Made by a program: the position numbers and the translations under genes
Assembly: GCA_030674185.1 (NCBI GenBank)
Contig: CM060305.1
Location: 168,178,736 to 168,242,735 of the forward strand
DNA: 64,000 nt
Source of the DNA: Monoplex corrugatus
Lineage: Eukaryota; Mollusca; Gastropoda; Littorinimorpha; Ranellidae
Direction of reading: 5' to 3'
Part shown: positions 55,573 to 64,000 of the stretch, piece by piece
Layout of the letters: every line of letters starts with the position of its first letter
How positions within the stretch are numbered: position 1 is the first letter of the stretch
The notes under the pieces: model-generated
Seen by the model: the letters and a program-made list of their open reading frames with translations, nothing else
What the model was told of the DNA's origin: nothing
Databases searched by the model: none

Positions 55573-58500
55573 GAGGGGGGGGGGAGGAAATGGACAACAA
55601 GCAAAAAAAAGGGGTTGGTGGGTGGGAGATGGGAATGGGGAGGGTGAGTGGAAGTTTGTAAGAAGGGAAACAATTACAATTTATAATTCAGAACAATGAA
55701 TTAACAATGCCAAATAATAACATACAACAATTAATTGGTAGTGGAGACCGAACACATTCAAGACAACTTTTTTAGGGCCAGTCCCACTCCTCTCCCTCAG
55801 TGCTTCATCTTCTGCAACTATTAACAAGGTCAAGTACCTTTTCATGGCTGGATAGACAGGAAGCCACATGCATAATTCTTTCTAGAGCCACACTTGAAGC
55901 CATGCAGTTAGATTTCAAGATGAAACATCTGCCTCTATACCGACCAGATTTTTACCTTGAGTGGACTACAGTTCATGGGTCAGAGTGCATAATTGTATTA
56001 ATATAGGGCTTGACCCATCATTTGGAACACCTCAACCACAGTTTTTTTTTTTTATAAAACTGTTAGTGTTTTTTGAGATTTCTTTGTAGCTAATCATATT
56101 TAGCAGAAATGTTTTGCCAGAAACAGTGAAGCTACTGTAGAAGTATGAGAATGAATTTTCAAGGTTTTGGTTAAGCTGAAAGTGTGAGAAAATTTACATT
56201 TTTATCGCTTGACCACTTGGTTAATTAGTCAGATGAGTTTATAAATGTTGCAGTGTCTTCTCTAAGAAAATAAGGACATTGAGGAGAGGAAAAAGACTTG
56301 CTTCAAGTGACTTTGTTGAGTTGTTTTATTGATAACATTACAGCATTGAATAAATGTAACAAACAATATAGCTTAACAATTTTTAACAAGCATATTTTGT
56401 TGCATTTCTCTTACATTCCTCTTTATTTACAAGTGCATCAATCTCATGTGTTTACAGCAGAAGTTAGCTCACTTGTCTATTTTACACAAAACTTTTGAAT
56501 TGAATGATATATTATAATACATTATAATCATCACAGCAAATGTGTTTGGTAATAATTGAAATTTTTACTCAAATGTTCGTAATGTATTGTTCGTTTTTTT
56601 GTTTTTCAAATGTACATAGAACTTTCTTTAATGTTTTGATAATTCTGTTATATGTTTTATGTGTAAAAACTTGTACAGTTTTTGTAAAAAAGAAAAAGAA
56701 GTACCAAAGCTTTATCTGTTGCTATTAGATACCAAAGCTGTATCTGTTGCTATTAATCTGTAAAACGATGGACACTGAAAACTGAATGAAAGCTGCAGTG
56801 AGACGTACCAGTATGATATAATAAGGGCATATAATATCAATTCAAAGTGACCAGTATAATATGAAAGTACTTATTAGCAGTTCAAGGTACACAGACAATG
56901 ATGCAGGAGTTGTATTTGGAGTGAATATGCAGTGTACGGAATAATGGTAGTGGGCTTGCTTTTGAAGATTTGAATGATGGTTGTGGGCTTGTTTTAAAAA
57001 AATATCACTAGTTTGTGACATGCCTTAGTCAGAGGTTGTGGGATTAAGTTTACTTCTTTAACATGTGTATCTACTAGATTATGATCAGACCCACTTTGTT
57101 GTTGTAGTACTGTTGTAAAGTACAGTGTTTTAACAATGCAGATACTTCATGGCATTAAGAAAACAATTTATAGGGGAGGAGAAGAAAAAGATTATCTTTA
57201 ACCATGACTTACACCCCACCTCTTTGTTATTGAATTGCTGCTGTAGTTATTCATAACAAACATGTCATAAAATATGTGCTAATTGTTTGAAGCATTTAGT
57301 GTTAATCAACTTAGTGCTCACCAATATGATTGTGGCCATACTTAGGTCATATTAACGTCATGAATGTTAATTAAAGGAATATGACATGATAATTGGTTGT
57401 AGTGATGGATAATTGATACTGTTTAGATAATTACCTGACTTCAGTCTTTCCTTTTCATAAGGATTTAAGATAAGAGAACAATTTCTTTGTAACTGGTCAT
57501 TGGTGAAAGGAGACTGCCAATGTTTTGGTGTGAGTTTTCCCAGTAAGGATGCAGGATTCTGTTAAGTTTGAATGGGTGTTGTCTTGATTGGCCTAATTTG
57601 AAAGTTGCCAGTTTCCGCAAAATGATTAAGATTGATATGACTTCTTCTTCGTTTTATATACACCATCTTCCATTGATTATTGACATTCCATGACTTTTTT
57701 AAAAATTCACTGCATAAGACAGATATGTATTAGTTTTGCACTTGATTTTTTATTTCCAGAACATTTTCAGGTCTGTTTTTCTTACTGAACTTCATTTTTT
57801 TAATACAGAACTTTGTCAGAAATATTGAGGTTATTTAAAATTCCTGCTTTAATTTCAGCTTTTATTTGCTGAAATGCACAGAAAAGAATAATATGTGTGT
57901 ATAGCAGCCCTCAGCTCTTGCTTCACCTTTTAACCTTGTACATTATGTTTAACATGGAAAGAATCCAGTGTGAGATGTTGGAAGTATATTGAATACTTGC
58001 TGTAATGTATTGGTAAGCGGAAAAGCATGTAACAAAATATCCTCCTCTACTGAAGTATAACACACTGAGCACCTGGAAGCTACATTGAAGGACAAGGTGT
58101 AATCAGAATTTACAGTTTAAATTAAATCTTGTGGTCGTCATAAGCAGATCAGATGGATGAGTTGTCAGTCATGATTTATGGCCAGTTATACCAACCAAGA
58201 GACTGATCATGTGATGCTGTGCTATTATTTGTTTCCATTCAAATCATTAGTTCGCAGTGAACAGATGGTTTGGTCAAATTTGCAGCATAATGTTGCCATC
58301 AGTCTTGCAAGGTCTTAAGGTCTTAAAGCTTTAAGAAGTATATGGCATTAAGGAATCATGCAACTGATAATCCACATTCAGTATTTGCTTGTATGTGACC
58401 GATTTATTTCAAAATGCAGTGTCTTTCACATTTTGTTACGAATTATTTCAAATATAATATCTGTTGTATTCCTTTGATGCTTAAGACAAAGTTTTTATGA

Positions 58501-58796
58501 TCAGTTTTCATGTACGTGTACTGCTGTGCTCCTTTTCATTCTCTCCTTAGTCTACCTCTTTGCTCAAGTCTAATATCTTGAAAACCAATTTTAAGATAAC
58601 GTACTCTGTGTTTATTAAGCCAGTGATACTTGGTACGTAATTGAATATTAAAGATAACGTGTAGAATCAGATAAGCCAGTGATACTGGTACCAGACTGAA
58701 TATTAAAAATGTGTGTACAGTCATAAAAATGTCCTTTAGCCCAATGTTGCAAATACCATGCTCTCTTGTTAAAGTTCAGCAATTTGATTTTAACTT
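54555..58796. other. 3' UTR and flank of the tweety gene
   Basis: Holds a C12-plus/T18-plus homopolymer pair (54579-54614), a GA run (about 54680), an AC microsatellite (55370-55572) and AT-rich sequence. Candidate AATAAA signals exist (for example near 56350) but none can be chosen. Two-copy duplications occur at about 56700-56758 and 58610-58710. No other gene is recognised. Confidence 0.6.
55370..55572 (+). repeat. AC microsatellite
   Basis: AC repeat with CTCAC and AACAC interruptions. Confidence 0.96.
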
Positions 58797-58987
58797 TTAA
58801 CCCTTTGACTCCCGCATCCTATTTACCAGCATCCTGCATTGCCAACCATGCTAGCAGAGCAAAAACTTAACCCTTTGATTCCCTCACCCTTTCCACCGCT
58901 TCCTGCAGGAAGCGGGTGGAAAGGGTGAGGGATCAAAGGGTTAAGTTTTTGCAGTTGGTAGATAGGGTGCGGGAGTCAAAGGGTTAA
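58797..58987. mobile_element. Foldback MITE copy F with paired arm changes
   Basis: Same outer arms. In the inner palindrome CCCTATCC has become CCCTTTCC, and the opposite arm has changed to match (GGAAAGGG). Two other differences are unmatched or partly matched. Confidence 0.92.
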
Positions 58988-59409
58988 TAATGTGTAGTGA
59001 AAAAGTGTTCATGATTTATAACGTTGTGCTGTTTTTGCTTTTGTTTAATGCATACATGTGATCGTCTTGTCATTGGTTTGTCATGTTTCAGAATAGTAAA
59101 ACATTGTCAGTCAGGGAATAGTACCAATTGTCAGTTGCTTATGTCTTTCAGCTTTTCCCCTATAGAAGTTAATATGCTTTGTCATGAATTTTGTATTGGC
59201 TTAAAACTGTTGAATCGGATGTAGTTCACTGAGTTATCTGTGTAATGGATGTAAAAGTCATCATCATAGACATTTGCCTTAAGTGGTTGGTTTACAAAGT
59301 GGGTTTGTTTATAAAATTGTCAAAAATGGATTGTCCAGGTTTCAGTGTGATTGCTCATATAATGAACAGGGAGGATATAGATGTATGATGGAGTGGGTTT
59401 TTGTTGGTT

Positions 59410-59715
59410 TACAGCGATGGTGATGATGATAATGACAATGATAACAATAGTAATAATAGGTAATGATGATAACAGTAGTAATAATAATACAATGATGATG
59501 ATAACAATAACCTGATACGTGATGATAACAATAAAAGTAATAAAGTAATAATGATAGTAATAATGATAATAATGACGACGACAATGATGATAATAATGCT
59601 GTATATTTTTGGTTATAGTTTATGTACATTTTTGGTTTTAGTTGTTTTTATCATTATTATTATTATTATCATTGTTATTGTTTTTGTCATTATTATTATT
59701 ATTATTATTATTCAG
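59410..59715 (+). repeat. ATG/AAT/ATT trinucleotide-rich region
   Basis: Imperfect GATGAT, AATAAT and ATTATT runs on both sides of a short unique stretch. Confidence 0.85.
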
Positions 59716-59850
59716 TATTGCATAGTTGGTATGGTGCACTGATACTGCATATCCTGCCAGGCAGTTCTTAAAGAGATCGGACAAGTATGATGTCCTTTAA
59801 GCGTAATTTCACAAGGGAAAAATTCTCTTATTGTTGCTATTCATGCAAAA

Positions 59851-59985
59851 GTTATTTTGACTCCCTCACTGTATCCATCATCTTCCAACATTATTAGCCA
59901 TAATAGCAAAGCAGAAAGCTGGTGGATAAGGTGAGGGAGTGAAAGGGTTAAGTTTTTGCTAGTGGTGGACAGAATGAGGGATAAA
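59851..59985. mobile_element. Foldback MITE copy G, degenerate
   Basis: Contains TTTTGACTCCCTCACTGTAT, AGCTGGTGGATAAGGTGAGG and GAAAGGGTTAAGTTTTTGCT, matching inner and outer arms in order. The palindrome has been lost. Confidence 0.7.
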
Positions 59986-61034
59986 AGATTTCAAGAATGT
60001 CACTCTATCGTTTTATGCAAAGCTTTCTAATTCCTTTGCTGTATCATGAAAAGTTTGCATTTAAAGAGAATGGTGATTTTTATTTTTGAGAGAGAGCTGT
60101 TCTTCTTTAGGTAGATCTGGAAACTTTTGCAAACGTAATTATTCATAGCAGTTTTGATTATTCATAACATTTTTATCAATATTATTCATAACATTTTTAT
60201 CAATAAAGATCATCCTGACACATATAGATTTGTATGTCTGCATACATTTTGATTTTGTTTATGTGTGTGTTTCTCTGTCTGTCTGTCTGTCGGTTGGTTT
60301 GTATAATTATGGTGAATATATTCTATCAACTTGATGCCATTTGATAGAGCACTTTGTTCAGTGCTTACTAAATGGAATAGCATATCCTGATACAGGCCAG
60401 ATCTGGGATTGCAGATGTCCGTTTTGTTTCAAGTCCACCGTAACACTCACAAGATTGTGCAGTTAATTACTGAATGAGAATTAGTGAATAAGTGCTGACC
60501 TATCTTTTCAAATCTCAAGCCCCTAGCACACTGACTTGGTTCTGAATAGATACTTACTGCGACTGCAAACTCCTGCAAAGATTTTTGTCTGTCTTGATGA
60601 AATTGTGAGTCTTGGATTCCATGTGCACTGCTGGAGTTGTTCTTAAAGATGAGCTTTTAAGAAACAACAAACCAAAATATTGATAGGTGTCTTGAACTAG
60701 GAAAGAAACAACAAACAAGAATATTGACAGGTTTCTTGAACTAGGAAAGAAAGACTACAAACGTAATCCTTTATATGTGTGTGCATGCTGAATATCAAAT
60801 GTGCACATTGAAGATCGTATTAGTCATGTCAGTGGCTTGCTTAAGGAAACGAGAAAACGCCCAGAATTCACGCCCACCAAAGATGCAGGCTGTGAAACAG
60901 CATAATGGAATGTGCTCAACTCGCCCAGTAGCTTGAGTTTTCTCTGCTCCACTAAAAGGCTGATCCCATGTACTTATCACTATGTCTAATTGAATATGAA
61001 GAATATCGGTGCAGAAAAACGATTTTTAATAATC
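59986..61034. other. Flank with SINE tail, no gene
   Basis: AT-rich. A 50-bp imperfect duplication lies at about 60655-60752. Positions 60775-60960 carry a gastropod-type SINE tail (GTCAGTGGCTTGCTTAAGGA, AAACGAGAAAACGCCCAG-like words), comparable to 36600-36690. Confidence 0.6.
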
Positions 61035-64000
61035 CCACAGTGCAGGGAAAGAAAGGCTGGGCAAAGTAGTGAAAAGAAAGGTTGGGCAAAGTAATGAAAG
61101 AAGGGCAAAGTAAAAGAAAGGTTGGGCAAAGTAATGAAAGAAGGGCAAAGTAAAAGAAAGGTTGGGCAAAGTAATGAAAGAAGGGCAAAGTAAAGAAGGG
61201 CAAAGTAATGAAGAAGGGCAAAGTAAAAGAAAGGTTGGCAAAGTAATGAAAGAAGGGCAAAGTAAAAGAAGGCTGGGCAAAGTAATGAAAGAAGGGCAAA
61301 GTAAAAGAAAGGCTGGGCAAAGTAATGAAAGGGGCAAAGTAAAAGAAGGGCAAAGTAATGAAAGAAGGGCAAAGTAAAAGAAAGGCTGGGCAAAGTAATG
61401 AAAGAGGGCAAAGTAATGAAAGAAGGGCAAAGTAAAAGAAAGGCTGGGCAAAGTAAAAGAAAGGTTGGGCAAAGTAATGAAAGAAGGGCAAAGTAAAGAA
61501 AGGCAGGGCAAAGTAAAAGAAAGGTGGGCAAAGTAATGAAAGAAGGGCAAAGTAATGAAAGAAGGGCAAAGTAAAAGAAAGGTGGGCAAAGTAATGAAAG
61601 AAGGGCAAGTAAGAAAGGTGCAAAGTGAAAGAAGGGCAAAGTAATGAAAGAAGGGCAAAGTAATGAAAGAAGGGCAAAGTAAAAGAAAGGCTGGGCAAAG
61701 TAAAAGAAAGTGGGCAAAGTAATGAAAGAAGGGCAAAGTAATGAAAGAAGGGCAAAGTAAAAGAAAGGGCAAAGTAAAAGAAAGGTGGGCAAAGTAATGA
61801 AAGAAGGGCAAAGTAATGAAAGAAGGGCAAAGTAATGAAAGAAGGGCAAAGTAAAAGAAAGGCTGGGCAAAGTAATGAAAGAAGGGCAAAGTAATGAAAG
61901 AAGGGCAAAGTAATGAAAGAAGGGCAAAGTAAAGAAAGTGGGCAAAGTAAGAAAGAAGGCTGGCAAAGTAATGAAAGAAGGGCAAAGTAAAAGAAAGGTG
62001 GGCAAAGTAAAAAACTGAAAGGTGGCAAAGTAAAAAAAGATGGCAAAGAAGAAAGTGGGCAAGTAAAGAAAGGCTGGCAAGAAAAGAAAGCTGGCAAAGA
62101 AAGAAAGTGGCAAAGAAAGAAAGTGGCAAAGTAAAAAGGGAAAGAAAAGGTGGCAAGTAAGAAAGGCAAGAAAAAAAGGCAAAAGAAAGAAAGTGGGCAT
62201 GAAAGAAGGGCAAGAATAAAAGGCAAGTAAAAGAAAGGCTGGGCAAAGTAAGAAAGCGGGCAAAGTAAAAAAGGGCAAGAAGAAGGCTGGGCAAAGTAAA
62301 AGAAGGTGGGCATAGAAAGAAGGGCAAAGTAAGAAGGCTGGCAAGAAAGAAAGGTGGCAAAGTAATGAAAGGGGCAAGAATAGAAGGTGGCAAGTAAAAA
62401 AAAGGCGGATAAAGAAAGTAGGCAAAGAAAGGTGGGCAAAGTAATAGAAGGGCAAAGTAAAGAAAGGGGCAAAGTAAAGAAAGGTGGCAAAGTAAGAAAG
62501 AAGGGCAAAGTAATGAAAGAAGGGCAAAGTAAAAGAAAGGCTGGGCAAAGTAAAAAAAGGTGGCAAAGTAATGAAAGAAGGGCAAAGTAATGAAAGAAGG
62601 GCAAAGTAAAAGAAAGGGCAAAGTAAAAGAAAGGTGGGCAAAGTAATGAAAAGGGCAAAGTAATGAAAAAGGGCAAAGTAAAAGAAAGGTTGGGCAAAGT
62701 AAGAAAGAAGGCAAAGTAATGAAAGAAGGGCAAAGTAATGAAAGAAGGGCAAAGTAAAAGAAAGGTGGGCAAAGTAAATGAAAGGTGGGCAAAGTAATGA
62801 AAGAAGGGCAAAGTAATGAAAGAAGGGCAAAGTAAAGAAAGGCTGGCAAAGTAATGAAAGAAGGGCAAAGTAAAAGAAAGGTTGGGCAAAGTAATGAAAG
62901 AAGGGCAAAGTAATAGAAAGGCTGGGCAAAGTAATGAAAGAAGGACAAAGTAAAAGAAAGGCTGGGCAAAGTAATGAAAGAAGGGCAAAGTAAAGAAAGT
63001 GGCAAAGGATGAAAGAAGGGCAAAGTAATAAGAAAGGCTGGCAAAGTAATGAAAGAAGGGCAAAGTAAAAGAAAGGCTGGGCAAAGTAATGAAAGAAGGG
63101 CAAAGTAAAAGAAAGGCTGGACAAAGTAATGAAAGAAGGGCAAAGTAAAAGAAAGGCTGGGCAAAGTAAAAGAAAGGTGGGCAAAGTAATGAAAGGTGGG
63201 CAAAGTAATAGAAAGGCTGGGCAAAGTAATAGAAAGGCTGGGCAAAGTAAAAGAAAGGCTGGGCAAAGTAATAGAAAGGCTGGGCAAAGTAACAGAAAGG
63301 CTGGGCAAAGTAATAGAAAGGCTGGGCAAGTAAGTAAAGGCAAAGTAAAGAAGAGGCCAAAGTAATAGAAAGGCTGGGCAAAGTAACAGAAAGGCTGGGC
63401 AAAGTAACAGAAAGGTGGGCAAAGTAAAAGAAGGCTGGGCAAAGTAACAGAAAGGCTGGGCAAAGTAACAGAAAGGCTGGGCAAAGTAACAGAAAGGTTG
63501 GGCAAAGTAACAAGAAAGGCTGGGCAAAGTAAGAAAGGCGGCAAAGTACAGAAAGGCAGGAGGAAGAAAGCTGGGCAAAGTAACAGAAAGGCTGGGCAAA
63601 GCAATAGAAAGGCTGGGCAAAGTAAAAGAAAGGCTGGGCAAAGTAATAGAAAGGCTGGGCAAAGCAACAGAAAGGCTGGGCAAAGTAACAGAAAGGCTGG
63701 GCAAAGTAACAGAAAGGTTGGGCAAAGTAACAGAAAGGCTGGGCAAAGTAACAGAAAGGTTGGGCAAAGTAACAGAAAGGTTGGGCAAAGTAAAAGAAGG
63801 CTGGGCAAAGTAACAGAAAGGCTGGGCAAAGTAACAGAAAGGCTGGGCAAAGTAAAAGAAAGGCTGGGCAAAGTAACAGAAAGGCTGGGCAAAGTAACAG
63901 AAAGGCTGGGCATGGCAACAGAAAGGCTGGGCAAAGTAACAGAAAGGCTGGGCAAAGCAATAGAAAGGCTGGGCAAAGTAAAAGAAAGGCTGGGCAAAGT
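61035..64000 (+). repeat. Tandem array, mixed 19- and 21-bp units, runs off the window
   Basis: Units GGGCAAAGTAATGAAAGAA (19) dominate on the left, and AAAGGCTGGGCAAAGTAACA G (21) on the right, with mixtures between. Single-base losses cluster at about 61.9-62.5 kb. Minus-strand frames of 900-1000 codons (FAQPFCY, LLCPAFL repeats) are artefacts of stop-free units. Confidence 0.96.

Noticed and set aside
60952..63997. Minus-strand reading frames of 900-1000 codons
   Set aside because: They are translations of a stop-free 19/21-bp tandem unit; three overlapping frames are open at once and composition is purely periodic.

Overview
The window is eukaryotic: spliced exons with GT-AG borders, large introns, many microsatellites, SINE-like and LINE-derived repeats, and low gene density. 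The gene content and the tRNA-headed SINE families point to a lophotrochozoan, most likely a marine gastropod mollusc. That assignment is inference from repeat style, not proof.

One host gene dominates. A tweety-homolog (TTYH) family gene lies on the + strand, with coding exons from 3449 to its stop codon at 54552-54554. Thirteen exons are recognisable by similarity, and most intron phases agree. The N-terminal exon (about 45-50 residues in relatives) was not found and is probably upstream of the window. Two junctions break phase: exon 7/8, by one base at the donor, and exon 11/12. The second is spanned by a tandem array whose units each carry splice-site-like sequences. All five membrane segments, the four extracellular-domain cysteines and two C-terminal PPxY motifs are visible.

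The introns are filled by repeats. (1) A 39-bp array at 10.1-17.7 kb interrupts a LINE reverse-transcriptase pseudogene and contains two near-identical 1.06-kb TTAA-flanked, piggyBac-like MITE copies. (2) A two-exon antisense gene of unknown function (289 aa predicted) is nested at 19.4-20.7 kb. (3) There are 47-bp, 17-bp and 42-bp arrays at 23-27, 33-34 and 37-38 kb. (4) A 4.0-kb retroelement at 38.7-42.7 kb has an N-terminal zinc finger, RT, CCHC and endonuclease-like domains. It is bounded by two direct repeats of about 268 bp that are identical except for poly-T length and that contain a tRNA-like sequence. (5) A LINE pseudogene at 45.8-53.1 kb has two internal arrays (33-bp and 57-bp units) that grew out of its own RT reading frame. 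(6) Seven copies of a foldback element are dispersed; the best carry an 80-bp perfect palindrome.

After the stop codon come about 6 kb of AT-rich 3' flank and UTR, then a 19/21-bp array from about 61.0 kb that runs off the window end. Very long reading frames in the short-unit arrays (33-34, 46-49 and 61-64 kb) are repeat artefacts.

The strongest candidates for something new are the repeated birth of satellites inside RT reading frames, the retroelement with SINE-like terminal direct repeats, and the array of duplicated splice sites inside the tweety gene.
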